A DNA stretch of 64,000 nucleotides from Polyangium mundeleinium (GCF_028369105.1 NZ_JAQNDO010000001.1:4432501-4496500), one strand, 5' to 3'; counted from the stretch's first letter, positions 42,890-52,461 are shown. The notes: a model not told the origin generated them from the letters alone. Program-made: numbers and translations.

Positions 42890-43969
42890 TCACCTGCCCT
42901 CCGCTGCTCGGCGCTGCAAGATACCGCGTCGGTCCGTACCCAGTTTGTCGAGGATGTGCTGGACGTGCTTCTTGACGGTCAGGACCGAGCAGCGCAAATC
43001 ATCCGCGATTAGGCGGTTGTCCCAACCGAGGGCGACGCGAGACGCGACCTCGACCTCTCGCGGCGTCAAGATCCGGTGCCAGCACTCCGGCACGAGATGG
43101 ACCTCGCGCATGACAACCGCCCACGCAGTATGGTTCGCCTTTCGGGGAACAGGCACGACGCAAATCTGGAGTTCGACCCCAGAAGGCCGCCTTCTCGCTG
43201 GTATTTCCGGTGACACGCTCAGACGCCCATGGCAACGGATTTCCCCCTCCAATGCGTTGGCAATCACGAGAGGCAGGGCGCCTCGGCCCAGCTCTTCCGG
43301 AGCGAACCAACGGGCGATGAGCGAGCTGGCGCCAGGCGAACGTTCGAGCTCGACCGTCGGCGACGCCATGAGAATGGTCTCCCGGCGGTCGAGCCGAAGC
43401 AACTCGTCGAGGAGCGCCGTCCTCCCCTGGACCTCCGCGAAGAGTTTGCAGTTGCGGAGCGCGTTGGCGAACACCGGTACGATACGCTGAAATGATTTCC
43501 GATTTCCCTCTGAAAAAGGTCTGCGGCGGCTGCGGTAGAACGTGATCCCTGCGTGCCAGCTCGTCTTGTAGTCCAGCATCACCGCCATGGCTTGTTGGAC
43601 CGGCATTCCCACCTCGAGAGCCCGTCGATACATGAGATTGGCTTCGATGTCTCTCCGCGAGCACATCTCGGTGTCGATGAGGACCTTGTTCGGTTGCGCC
43701 ATTACGCTTGATTTTATGAAATCATGAGGCTCCAATTGCGCATAATCGCTGAACCAATCCAGCGGAAAATCGACCATCGACCAGTCATATCCACCGGGAG
43801 CGGTCGCGTTCGAGACGCAGAGCGCCGCCTGATCCGAGGATAGGAGCTTCGCAAGTACAGGGAAGACGCCGTCCATGACGTTCTGCACGTCGAGCGACGA
43901 GGTCAGGCACTCGATGATTTCATTCACCAGCTTCCGCTCGGAAGCTCCGTGCTGATCGGATGATGCCAT
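42890..43969 (-). CDS. LuxR-family transcriptional regulator with GAF-like sensor
   Basis: 359 aa. The C-terminal HTH_LuxR domain (about 298-350) is ILTPREVEVASRVALGWDNR followed by LIADDLRCSVLTVKKHVQHI. The N-terminal ~180 residues look like a GAF-type sensor (ECLTSSLDVQNVMDGVFPVL opening; VQQAMAVMLDYKTSWHAGIT core). It is convergent with the haem-oxygenase-like gene, 4 bp from it. It may respond to the product of the neighbouring GNAT gene, which is inference from context only. Complete, no damage. Confidence 0.82.
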   Translation of the reverse strand: MASSDQHGASERKLVNEIIECLTSSLDVQNVMDGVFPVLAKLLSSDQAALCVSNATAPGGYDWSMVDFPLDWFSDYAQLEPHDFIKSSVMAQPNKVLIDTEMCSRRDIEANLMYRRALEVGMPVQQAMAVMLDYKTSWHAGITFYRSRRRPFSEGNRKSFQRIVPVFANALRNCKLFAEVQGRTALLDELLRLDRRETILMASPTVELERSPGASSLIARWFAPEELGRGALPLVIANALEGEIRCHGRLSVSPEIPARRRPSGVELQICVVPVPRKANHTAWAVVMREVHLVPECWHRILTPREVEVASRVALGWDNRLIADDLRCSVLTVKKHVQHILDKLGTDRRGILQRRAAEGR

Positions 43970-44029
43970 GTCTCGTGAGCTCCTTGTTTCATGTTATGGT
44001 TGGTGGTGCTGGCTCCTCGTCACCAATTC

Positions 44030-44368
44030 CTAGACGGACTTGAAGAAAGCATTACAAGCGACGCCCGATGGGGGCGATGATAGGTGGTGTGATCGAGCAA
44101 GTGCACGCTCCCCGTCGTACTTGGCCAGGAATCCGAGTGCACGGAGAACTGTGGTTGCGTAATCTGCCTTACTGTTGGCGGTGTTCCACCGAGCTGCGAG
44201 CTGCACGGCGTACTCTTTGTTGCAGACAGGGTAGAAAATGGGTTGAGCCACCAGGCGCGGCGGGAAGCGGCGCTCACCGCTGGCGATGATCATGTCCAGT
44301 TCAGCTTGGCCGACCGGGAGGTAGAGTGTCGTCGTGAGGGCATCCGTTGCGGTCGATGGTAGCCGCAT
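44030..44368 (-). pseudogene. truncated ADP-ribosylation/crystallin-J1-like gene
   Basis: The reading TTTLYLPVGQAELDMIIASG, then RRFPPRLVAQPIFYPVCNKE, AVQLAARWNT and LGFLAKYD follows closely the start of a small conserved bacterial family (about 110-120 aa, annotated as ADP-ribosylation/crystallin J1). After FLAKYD the usual end (a V-Q-T-V-G strand and an E-E-F/N-x-H-I tail) is replaced by unrelated sequence. No good start codon is in place either: the family Met is Leu here. A decayed copy. Confidence 0.5.
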
Positions 44369-44752
44369 CAACGGCTTGAGCGAAGATCTCGGGAGAGAGG
44401 ACATCTCACAGCGGCCGCGCCGAGCTGGATCTCGCGTTCATTGGGGAAGGTCGGCCGGCTGCTGCGCGTGCTCGATCGCAACTTCGTCGAGCGTGGGACT
44501 CACGCCTGGCGCTCGCGGTGGGCGCTCCTCTGTAGCGTTTTTCGCGCGTGCGCAGGGACATCTACGTGCGATGGGACGATGACGAGAGGAGCGGCATACG
44601 TCATGCCACCGCCCGCATCGCCCGCGGCAGCCGGAACCCCTGCAAAGTAGCCGGCGCACGCCGCTTGGACGGGTGCACGACCGTGCGTACCCCGCTCGAC
44701 GCTCGAACCCGCGTACTGCACGTCGGATCATGATGCTCTGCTCACGCTGGGC
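44369..44752. other. intergenic region, nothing recognised
   Basis: About 380 bp between the crystallin-J1-like remnant and the next lipoprotein gene; open frames here have no plausible ribosome site, domain or codon pattern. Confidence 0.45.
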
Positions 44753-46228
44753 CTACCTGCAACCCTCGCCCATCTCGGTCGGCACCCGCAGCACGACACA
44801 GGTGTAGTTGTTCTCGAAGCGCCGCCCGCCCACGACGTTCTTCATGAGAAGGTCGCCGCGGTAGCTGAGGGTCAGAAGCAGGTCTTTCGACCTCGCCACG
44901 AGCGCACGGCCCGCACCCCAGGCAAGCGGGAGGAGCTGCCGTTCGCGCCCATGCTGATCGAAACCCGCCAGGAAGGCGGGGGTCCAGGCATCAGGGACTC
45001 CCGCGGTCGAGGGCTTGTCCATCCGCAGCGTCCCAAGGTAGACGAAGTCCAAGAAGCCGCCGATGACCCAAGGCCGGTCGTTGCCATCGACAGTCAGGCC
45101 ATCCACGAACATCCCCTTATCGCTGGTAGCGATCGAACGAGCAAATAGCAGTTTGCCGTTCAGATCTGCCTTCATCAGCAACCCAGTGCCGCCGAACTCG
45201 TGGAAGCGCTGAGTGCGGTCCTCGAGGACGGTCCCATCTGCTAGCCGGATGGTCCCGTTGAAGGTCGTGGCTGCATACAAATTGCCCTCCTGATCTGCGG
45301 CGAGGTGCGGGGCGGAGAGCGCAGCGTTCGAGCCGCCTGTGATTTCGACGATGGTCCGACGCCACTGTTCCGTGCCATCAGTCCCTAGTTTCACGAGATC
45401 ACCGCTTGCCGGATGGCCTTCTTCGCTCGAGCGGATCCACAGGTACAGGTTGTCTCCGTGGACAACGATATTGCGATCGTTGGAATCGTCGCGAGACGGA
45501 CTTGAACCTCCAATCGATCCTGACAATCGCTTTTCCCACTTCAATGCACCACGCGCATTGTACTTGAGCACGGCGACCGTGGACGACGTCTCGCGCGGAG
45601 GCACAATTCCGACGGCAAAGACGTTGCCCGCCCCGTCCATCGCGATGCTCGCCAGCTCCGCTCGTCCCTCGAGCGGCTGGACCCAGGTTACGGCTGACGC
45701 CGTGTTGAAGCGCGCAACGTAATCCCCGCGGGGCAATTGGCGCCCACCCAAGCTGATCTCCGGGGGAGGAGGCTTTTCTTCCAGCGGTCCCATGTCGCCG
45801 AGGATCGCGAACCCCCGCGCGCCAGACGCTGTCGCGACATCTTTGACGCGACGGGCCGGAAGCGTCTCCAGCAGCGTGACACCCCCTCCAGGCGACAGCT
45901 CCCCTCCGTACGAGCCGACGAATGTCTTGCCCGCCACCGTGTTCCTCCCCGCACTCGTGCCGGCGAAGACGATGCGATCGTCGGCGTCGACTCCGAGGTG
46001 CACACAGAAGCTCTGCCGGTACCCCTGCTCGTCCTCTCCGTCCAGCGCAGGGCCATACAGAACGGACGGGCGGCAGGATGGCGCGGGAGGTGCTTCCGGT
46101 GCGGGAACCGGCGTCGCCGAAGTCGTGCCCGAGCAGCCCGAAAAGAATGCGGCGAAGAGGAGCCCGAACGCAAACGAGTCACGGGCAGTTGGGCTGAAAG
46201 AGCTTCTGGCCGTGCGTCGGGATCTCAC
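44753..46228 (-). CDS. lipoprotein with beta-propeller-like repeats
   Basis: About 491 aa. Start taken at GTG 46228 (RSRRTARSSFSPTARD), since it gives a proper lipoprotein signal: basic start, hydrophobic FAFGLLFAAFF and lipobox FSGC. It then overlaps the effector gene by 50 bases. The mature part after a Pro/Ala linker has repeated strands of the kind 'LASIAMDGAGNVFAVG', 'HLAADQEGNLYAATTFNG' and 'GLTVDGNDRPWVIGGF', as in SBBP/NHL-type propellers of myxobacterial surface proteins. Coupled to the type VI effector gene, it may be an immunity or surface protein; this is speculation. Confidence 0.6.
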   Translation of the reverse strand: MRSRRTARSSFSPTARDSFAFGLLFAAFFSGCSGTTSATPVPAPEAPPAPSCRPSVLYGPALDGEDEQGYRQSFCVHLGVDADDRIVFAGTSAGRNTVAGKTFVGSYGGELSPGGGVTLLETLPARRVKDVATASGARGFAILGDMGPLEEKPPPPEISLGGRQLPRGDYVARFNTASAVTWVQPLEGRAELASIAMDGAGNVFAVGIVPPRETSSTVAVLKYNARGALKWEKRLSGSIGGSSPSRDDSNDRNIVVHGDNLYLWIRSSEEGHPASGDLVKLGTDGTEQWRRTIVEITGGSNAALSAPHLAADQEGNLYAATTFNGTIRLADGTVLEDRTQRFHEFGGTGLLMKADLNGKLLFARSIATSDKGMFVDGLTVDGNDRPWVIGGFLDFVYLGTLRMDKPSTAGVPDAWTPAFLAGFDQHGRERQLLPLAWGAGRALVARSKDLLLTLSYRGDLLMKNVVGGRRFENNYTCVVLRVPTEMGEGCR

Positions 46229-47414
46229 GGAAGCTGGGGTGGGTTTTGTCACCGTTGTGCTCGGGCTGGTTGGCGCTTGGGTTCGACTCGTCATCGACGA
46301 TCCATATTTGGATGAGCCCCAGCACTTGCTGTGAGGCCACAAGATTCTGATATGCGCGGAATTCGGCTTGAAGCAGGTTGGCCATGGCATAGCCGAATTT
46401 TCGATCCTTGCCCACGTTGCACGTGAGCCCCGTGAAGCGCGCCACGCCATACTCCCTGAACGCTCGGCCGATCTTCACCAAACCCAGAAACTTCTGGGGA
46501 TCGTAGGAATCAACCATCGATTGCGCGTTCGGTGGAATGGGTACGAGCTTGTCCCCTTCCAGCTTCGCCACGTTCTGGATTTCGATAATCTTTTGAGCGT
46601 CGATGGTGTGCTTGTGCTCGCTCACGCCGCCCAGCTCCGGAACCGTATCGAGCGTCGATTCGGCGAAGCCCCGGTGGCCCAGGGCTCCTCCGTGGCCAGT
46701 CATCAGGATGATCTCCTTGCCCCTGGCAATCTTCGCGGCCTCGACCATGATCTTTTCGAAGTCCGACCACATCGCGCCCAGCGCAATTTCGAGGACTTTG
46801 CGATGCTTCGGATCGGCAGCGAGCCATTGCTGGGCGAAGCGGTAGTTGGCCAGCATCAGTTCGCCCTCGTGGGAAGATGTCTTGAAGGTGCCCTTCTTTG
46901 GTACGATCATGACGTCCTTACTGTCCGGCGGCGGTGAGACGTGTACAGGTCTGCCGCACGTCGCCTGCACGTTCAGCGCCGCATCCGCGGGGGGAGGGGC
47001 ATTCCGCGCAGGGGCTACCGGCCCAGGAGCCGCGACCTGCTTCTGGCTCTTGAACGTGTACGTGACGGTCGCGTTGTCGCCTTCCCCGCCGCTATAAACA
47101 CCCCCGTGGCCGCCTTCGGGGCGCACGGTGACGCTGTACTTGTTGTCTCCGATGAAGGGATTGTCCCACCAGAGCTCGAGTGTCGTGCCGCTGTCGGCCT
47201 CGTAAATGGCCCGCCCCTCGGTGCCGGTCATGAAGCCGTTCGATTCGGACTCCCATGTCGCTCGACCACCAGGGCTGACTTCTCGGGGTGGCTGCTGCTC
47301 GCGCTTGTCAGCGCCGGTGCTCCAGATCCCGTGATCCAGAGTGGCCGCCTGCTTCAGCCGGAGACGCTGATCGCTGTCGTTGATGAAGATGCACTTGACG
47401 CTGCGCGCTGCCAT
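46179..47414 (-). CDS. putative T6SS effector: aegerolysin-like domain plus predicted caspase-like domain
   Basis: 411 aa. Residues ~5-125 resemble aegerolysin-type beta sandwiches (VKCIFINDSDQRLRLKQAAT, GRATWESESNGFMTGTEG, YSVTVRPEG). After a Pro/Ala linker the C-terminal domain (~165-400) has two hallmarks of clan CD cysteine peptidases: a hydrophobic strand then His in EIILMTGHGG (His241), and a second strand then Cys in ARFTGLTCNVGKD (Cys332), similar to the LSACxTG of CHAT domains. The gene starts 24 bp after vgrG and is thus probably VgrG cargo. The caspase-like reading is prediction from motifs. Confidence 0.6.
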   Translation of the reverse strand: MAARSVKCIFINDSDQRLRLKQAATLDHGIWSTGADKREQQPPREVSPGGRATWESESNGFMTGTEGRAIYEADSGTTLELWWDNPFIGDNKYSVTVRPEGGHGGVYSGGEGDNATVTYTFKSQKQVAAPGPVAPARNAPPPADAALNVQATCGRPVHVSPPPDSKDVMIVPKKGTFKTSSHEGELMLANYRFAQQWLAADPKHRKVLEIALGAMWSDFEKIMVEAAKIARGKEIILMTGHGGALGHRGFAESTLDTVPELGGVSEHKHTIDAQKIIEIQNVAKLEGDKLVPIPPNAQSMVDSYDPQKFLGLVKIGRAFREYGVARFTGLTCNVGKDRKFGYAMANLLQAEFRAYQNLVASQQVLGLIQIWIVDDESNPSANQPEHNGDKTHPSFREIPTHGQKLFQPNCP

Positions 47415-47438
47415 CGCGATCCCTGCTCCTCGGGCGCT

Positions 47439-50132
47439 TCAGTGCCCGTGCACTTCCGAGAGCTTTGCAGCCGTCTGGCTGTCCAGCCTGCCGGTTGGTT
47501 CGATCCCGTGGTCCTCCTGGAACTCGCGCAACGCGCGCGCGGCATCCACGTCGAGCTCGTCCCCGATCTCACCCCAAAAGTAACCGAGGTTCTTGAGGCG
47601 GGTTTGCGCGCCCCGCACGCTCGTGGCCTCCGGGAGGTCGCGCAGCGCGACGTTGTACCGAAGCATTTTCCCCGTCGGACGGCCATCGACGAAGAGAACC
47701 ACCTGTGCAGCGTCGGCATGCTTCGGAATGTCCAGCTCGAGCTGGCCCTCTGGGCCTGTCGAACCCTCGAACGCCACGCCACCGGCGGTGAGCATGTATT
47801 CCTTGTTCGCGTAGGGCACGAAGTCGGGATCGGTGAGCTTCAGCGAGAGCCGCTGCGTCTCGAGCGGCGTTCCATCGGGGTTCTCCGCGATCTCCGAAAT
47901 GCCCTTGCAATTGAGCTTGACCTGCACCCCGTCGAGCCGTGCATCTTCCTCGAGCACGAGGCTCGCCTTCGAGGAGACGATGCGGACGGCCTTGCTCACG
48001 ATCTCCGCCTCCTCGCCGAGCACGAGCGAGGGCCCCTTGCCGGCCACGGTCACCGACTCGGTGCCCTCGAACGCGAGTTTGCCGGAGCGGATCGTGACCT
48101 GGTTCCGGTTCAATTCGATGGCACTATCGCCGCACTGGAGGACGAGTCGATCCTGTGCCGTCAGGCGGATCGTGCGGCCTGCACCGACCGAACAGTCGCC
48201 CCAGGAGAAGATGTCGGCGGTCTGCGGAGCATCCCCGCTGCCAATGGTCAGACCAAGCCCGCCGGCCTGAATGCTGAAGAGGCCTTCGATGGTTGTGGTA
48301 CGGCTCCGCTTGACGAACTCGTGATCCTCACCGTGAACGGTGAGCCACCGACTCTTGCCGACTTCGGTCCGAAGCGCGTCCCCGATCCGCTCGAAGGAGC
48401 TTTTCGCGATGGCGACGGTCTGGTCTCCGGCGACAGCATCTGACCGGTTGCCACTGATCATCAGGCTCTGGTTGCCTGTGATCGTGCTCGTTTCGTTGTG
48501 TCCGATCGTGGTGATGCGATCGTGAAGCACCTCTTCCTGAAGATCCCGCTGTGCGTGGAGATAGATCAGCTCACCACCGTGCCGGTCCTCGAAGGATAGC
48601 TCGTTGAACCCTCCGCCCCCAGGGGTGCTGTTCGTCCGGATGCCGCTCCGTGTCTTCTCGGCCGGGAGCATGAAGGGCACGGGGTGGGTCGCGTTGTACA
48701 CGCAGCCGACGATGACGGGGCAGTCCTGGTCGCCGCCGAGGAAGCTAACCATGACCTCCATGCCGACCCGCGGGATGAACTGCAGGCCCCATGACGCGCC
48801 CGCCCACCCCTGGACGACGCGGATCCAGCAAGAGGAGTGCTCGTTGTGCTGGCCGTGGAGATCCCAGTGAAACTGCACCTTGATGCGCCCGAGCGCGTCG
48901 ACGTGGATCTCCTCGTTCAGGGGCCCGACGACGGTGGCTGACTCGAGCACCTGGCGCAGGGCTCGGCGTAGGCGCTTGGGCCGGAAGGAGACGTCGGCGG
49001 GGACGCACGTGAAGCGTGCTGTGTAGGCGTCGCTTCCTGGCTTCGCAAATGCGGGCGCATGGCCCTCGTGCTCCACGCGCGTCACCACGTACTCCCCTGC
49101 GAGCTTCGGGGCGGAGTCGGCCGCGAGGCGAAACCGGTGCCCGGGGAGAAGGCGACGACAGGCCGTTTGTCCTTCTCCAACCACGGCAGAGCGGCGATGT
49201 TGTTCAAGCTGTGTGCGCGCTCCAGCAGGAGCTACTTCGGCTTCGTCGTACTCGCCACGATGCCTGTAGACGCGAAGAGCAGCATCGCCCCCTTCGGTCA
49301 CGGCTTCTGCCTTGAGATCGAGTTGGGGGCGGCGGAAGTCGTAGTCGCGGAGAAGAACGGCGCCAGGGCGAATCGTGCGCCGCAGCGAGAAGTGGAAGAC
49401 GTCATCCTCCGTCGGGCTCATCCCTCCGCGATCGCGGACGCGAAGACGGGGAGCCAGAACCTGGCTGACCTTCGAGAGAACGAAGGCGCCAGTCACGTCG
49501 AGCCCATGTGGAGCTCCCTCCACGATCGCAGGGTAGGCTTCGGGGCTGTCACCGAAGATGACCGTCTCCCTCTCGGCCCCAAGGTTCTCGAAGAAGTAGA
49601 AGATGCCCTCCTCGGCGAGGAGGCGCCGGATGAACGCGAGATCGGACTCCTGGTACTGCACGCAGTACGCGCGGCGGGGGTAGGCGCGGCTGAGCTTGAA
49701 GCTCGCAGCGATGTTCGCTTCGCCAAGGAGGGAGGAGACGATCTCGGGGACCGTACGCTCTTGAAAGATGCGGCTTGTGACGCGGTGTCGCAGCAGCCAG
49801 AGACGTGGGACGAGGCGGACTTGGTAGGCGGCATAGCCCTGCACGGCGGCTGGGCTTTGGGGCTCGACCGAGGCGACGATGCCGCGCACGAGGCGAGGTG
49901 CGCGGTCAGGCACGGCGATGGTCAGAGCAGCGGGCTGACCAAGGAGCAGATCCTGCAGGTCGGCGTCCGGTGGGGCGAGGATGAGTACGTCAAAACAAAA
50001 CGGCTTCGACATCTCCTCCCGGCCACGGAAGGAGACGACTTCGAACGCGCGTGCCTGAGGCAGGTCGACAGAGAGCTGGAATTGGCTCTCGCCCTGGGCA
50101 GGCGAGGCGCCACGGAACGCGGAGATGGACAT
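47439..50132 (-). CDS. vgrG: type VI secretion spike protein VgrG with peptidoglycan-binding tail
   Basis: 897 aa. The N-terminal gp27-like part has YCVQYQESDLAFIRRLLAEE and GIFYFFE; the OB-fold gp5 part has EIHVDALGRIKVQFHWDLHG and SCWIRVVQGWAG; then GGFNELSFEDRHGGELIYLH and the gp5 needle repeats (TTIGHNETSTITGNQSLMIS). After the needle come a DUF2345-like region and a linker, then a PG_binding_1 domain (about 835-897: RGAQTRLKNLGYFWGEIGDE, ALREFQEDHGIEPTGRLDSQ). So this is an evolved VgrG whose tail binds cell-wall peptidoglycan. It is divergent from PAAR. No T6SS sheath or membrane genes are nearby. Confidence 0.93.
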   Translation of the reverse strand: MSISAFRGASPAQGESQFQLSVDLPQARAFEVVSFRGREEMSKPFCFDVLILAPPDADLQDLLLGQPAALTIAVPDRAPRLVRGIVASVEPQSPAAVQGYAAYQVRLVPRLWLLRHRVTSRIFQERTVPEIVSSLLGEANIAASFKLSRAYPRRAYCVQYQESDLAFIRRLLAEEGIFYFFENLGAERETVIFGDSPEAYPAIVEGAPHGLDVTGAFVLSKVSQVLAPRLRVRDRGGMSPTEDDVFHFSLRRTIRPGAVLLRDYDFRRPQLDLKAEAVTEGGDAALRVYRHRGEYDEAEVAPAGARTQLEQHRRSAVVGEGQTACRRLLPGHRFRLAADSAPKLAGEYVVTRVEHEGHAPAFAKPGSDAYTARFTCVPADVSFRPKRLRRALRQVLESATVVGPLNEEIHVDALGRIKVQFHWDLHGQHNEHSSCWIRVVQGWAGASWGLQFIPRVGMEVMVSFLGGDQDCPVIVGCVYNATHPVPFMLPAEKTRSGIRTNSTPGGGGFNELSFEDRHGGELIYLHAQRDLQEEVLHDRITTIGHNETSTITGNQSLMISGNRSDAVAGDQTVAIAKSSFERIGDALRTEVGKSRWLTVHGEDHEFVKRSRTTTIEGLFSIQAGGLGLTIGSGDAPQTADIFSWGDCSVGAGRTIRLTAQDRLVLQCGDSAIELNRNQVTIRSGKLAFEGTESVTVAGKGPSLVLGEEAEIVSKAVRIVSSKASLVLEEDARLDGVQVKLNCKGISEIAENPDGTPLETQRLSLKLTDPDFVPYANKEYMLTAGGVAFEGSTGPEGQLELDIPKHADAAQVVLFVDGRPTGKMLRYNVALRDLPEATSVRGAQTRLKNLGYFWGEIGDELDVDAARALREFQEDHGIEPTGRLDSQTAAKLSEVHGH

Positions 50133-50226
50133 GTAGGTGCTCGTCTGGGGGGGCGGATCAGAGCAAGGCTAGCCCACGAGCGCACCGGCGTGGAAGGTCG
50201 CGGATCCTCGCGATCGAAGAGCGCCT

Positions 50227-50658
50227 ATGCTGCCGCGCGAAGGAGGTAAGATCAGGGACGTGGGTGGCAAGCCGGCGGCGAAGCAGGGCGACAAGATCAT
50301 CGGGATCGACACGCACGTCGTGGTGGTCCCATCCCCGGGCGGGCCGCTGCTCACGCCCGTGCCGATGCCCTTTGAGGGGGCTCTCTCCGCGAGCCTGAGC
50401 GCGGATGTGTTCATGGAGAACAAACCGGCTGCGATGCAAGGCAGCACGGCCCAGAACGCCCCCGCTCATGTGCCTGCGGGCGGCACCTTCCAGAAGCCAC
50501 CCTCGAACCAGGCCCGAGTCCAGCTCGGTAGCAGGGCCGTGCTCATCAACAACAAGCCGGCCGCGCACCTCGGAGATCCCGCGCTCACCTGCAACGATCC
50601 TGCGGACGCACCGAACGGGAGTGTGATCGCCGCGGGAACCGTGCTGATCGGGGACTAG
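50227..50658 (+). CDS. PAAR-domain spike tip protein
   Basis: 143 aa with PAAR-type repeats over the whole length: GGKPAAKQGDKIIGIDTHVV, the long middle strand, then NNKPAAHLGDPALTCNDPAD and the final GTVLIGD. PAAR proteins form the pointed tip on the VgrG spike and attach effectors. The gene is divergent from vgrG, 94 bp away, and 10 bp ahead of the next gene. Start ATG 50227 kept; GTG 50260 would also be possible with GGAGG 15 bases before it. Confidence 0.87.
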   Translation: MLPREGGKIRDVGGKPAAKQGDKIIGIDTHVVVVPSPGGPLLTPVPMPFEGALSASLSADVFMENKPAAMQGSTAQNAPAHVPAGGTFQKPPSNQARVQLGSRAVLINNKPAAHLGDPALTCNDPADAPNGSVIAAGTVLIGD

Positions 50659-50668
50659 GAGGAGCGCG

Positions 50669-52195
50669 ATGGCGGCAGAGGCGGCGATCTACGGCGTGTC
50701 CCTCGCGCAGTACGCCGCGATCAAGGCTGCGGTCACCGAGGGGTTCATGCTTGAGGATGTCCTCGAGGTGGAAGGGATCGAGCCCTCTGCCTTCACGCGG
50801 GCCGATCTTGCTTGGAAGCAGCGCATCGCTGGGGACCAGAAGCTACTCGACTTGTACGCGGAAGAGCTCGCGCATGCCGAAGACTGGCTTGACCGGCCCG
50901 TCGAGCCAATCGGGGACGACATCGGTGCCTGGGTGAGCTTCCTGGCCACGCTCGAGGCGCATGTGCAGCCGTTCGAGCTGCTCAAGGCACAAGGGCTCGG
51001 GGTGAACGATCTATCCCGGCTCCAGCGCCGCTGGGCTGCACGCATCGACCAAGAGCCGGCTCTTGCCAAGCGGATCGGTGAACTGCGGAAGCAGGACTTA
51101 CGACCAGTCGTGGAGATCTCGGTAGGGCTGCCGGTGCTGCGGCCTTCGCGCATGGCGCCGGTGCGGACGAAGCCGTCGGCCGAGGGGGTGGCGCCGCCCT
51201 CTGATAGGCTGGTCCACGACGCGCTCAAGACGGAGAACCCCGTTGTCGCCCCGCCGGGGAACATGTCCCCCGACCTGCACACGACAGCGCCGGTGGTGCC
51301 CGTGCCGCACGGGCCGGTTATGTCCTTCAAGCCGGCAGGAAGCGAGGTCATGAGCACAGTCGTCGAACCTAAGCCTGCAAGGGCTGCCGCATCGCTCACC
51401 GGGACGGCACCAGTGCTCGACCTTCGGCGCGGTGCTGCGTTGCCATTCGCAGACGTGGCCGGCAAGAGTGACGCTCCCCGTGCACTCCATGCGCTTGCCG
51501 AGACGTCTCTCGCGCTCGACATCCCACGAGGCCCGGTGCTGCCGTTTGTGGCGGGGCAAGGGGCAGCAGAGCGAGGGGAGGAACCAGGCCTCGACGCGAC
51601 CAGACCCGTGGTAATCGTACCGCGCGGCCCAGCGTTGCCCTTCAAGGAGGCATCGCCACCGGCTGTGGCTTCAGCACCGCCACCTGAGCCAGAAGCTGCG
51701 CCTCGCGGCCTCGCGGGGACCTCCGTCGCTGTCGATGTCCTGCGCGCCCCGGTGATGCCCTTCGTGGCAGGCACAGGGCCCGCCAAGCAGGGTCCGACCG
51801 CTCCGGCCGCTGCAGGCACCCCTTGGGTGGCGGGCGGGCTCGAGCAAACGTCGCCGGTGCTGGCGTTGCCCAGGGGAGACGCCTTGCCCTTCGCAGCGGC
51901 GGCACCTGTGGGTGGGTGCGCGGAGGGCACTACGTCGACTGCTCCGATGCAGGAACGGCCGCGTCTGTTGCTCACTCTCGAACAGCACGCCGCGCTCACG
52001 CTGGAACTCGCGCTGCACCCAGGGCAGGAGGCCGAAGTCCTTGCCCGGTACAGCGTCACGTCCGAGCAGAAGGCGCAACTTGACCAGCAATACCGCGAAC
52101 AAGTAGCAGCAAGCCCCGGGGCGCGGGCGGCCTGGAACAAGGCCTACCGGGCGCACTACGAGAGGCTGTCGAGGCAACGCCCGCCACGAAGATGA
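50669..52195 (+). CDS. T6SS-island protein with repeated LPF motifs
   Basis: 508 aa; ATG 50669 follows AGGAGGAG. The N-terminal ~150 residues are helical (GVSLAQYAAIKAAVTEGF, DLAWKQRIAGDQKLLDLYAE). Residues ~205-430 hold six degenerate repeats of the form T-x-x-V-x-x-x-x-R-G-x-x-L-P-F (RRGAALPFADVAG, PRGPVLPFVAGQG, PRGPALPFKEASP, LRAPVMPFVAGTG, PRGDALPFAAAAP) separated by Pro/Ala linkers. The C-terminal 80 residues form another helical part (LLLTLEQHAALTLELALHPG). It follows PAAR directly, so it may be an adaptor for loading cargo. Family unnamed to me. Confidence 0.7.
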   Translation: MAAEAAIYGVSLAQYAAIKAAVTEGFMLEDVLEVEGIEPSAFTRADLAWKQRIAGDQKLLDLYAEELAHAEDWLDRPVEPIGDDIGAWVSFLATLEAHVQPFELLKAQGLGVNDLSRLQRRWAARIDQEPALAKRIGELRKQDLRPVVEISVGLPVLRPSRMAPVRTKPSAEGVAPPSDRLVHDALKTENPVVAPPGNMSPDLHTTAPVVPVPHGPVMSFKPAGSEVMSTVVEPKPARAAASLTGTAPVLDLRRGAALPFADVAGKSDAPRALHALAETSLALDIPRGPVLPFVAGQGAAERGEEPGLDATRPVVIVPRGPALPFKEASPPAVASAPPPEPEAAPRGLAGTSVAVDVLRAPVMPFVAGTGPAKQGPTAPAAAGTPWVAGGLEQTSPVLALPRGDALPFAAAAPVGGCAEGTTSTAPMQERPRLLLTLEQHAALTLELALHPGQEAEVLARYSVTSEQKAQLDQQYREQVAASPGARAAWNKAYRAHYERLSRQRPPRR

Positions 52196-52461
52196 TCCTG
52201 GGCCTTTTCAAAGACATCGCTTGGATCTGGACCACGGGGACGAGAAGCGAAGGATGTAGCGTGGTTAGGGGTGGGGTGGAAACCGCTGCGGCGCCGGGAC
52301 ATCTCCATGACCAGTGCGGCGCGGCCGGTGGCGGATCACGGTCGAGTCCGCACCCGAGCCAGCCCACCCTGGGCAGCTGAACTAGAACCCAAGGCGCGTG
52401 GCGTTCGACCAGTCGTGAGGCTTGCCGGCGAGCTTGTCTTCGGAGAGCCTGGAGCTACCTC

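Noticed and set aside
49059..50249. Long plus-strand frame opposite vgrG (also 46941-48443)
   Set aside because: Antisense readings of GC-rich vgrG and effector genes, whose own frames have clear domains.
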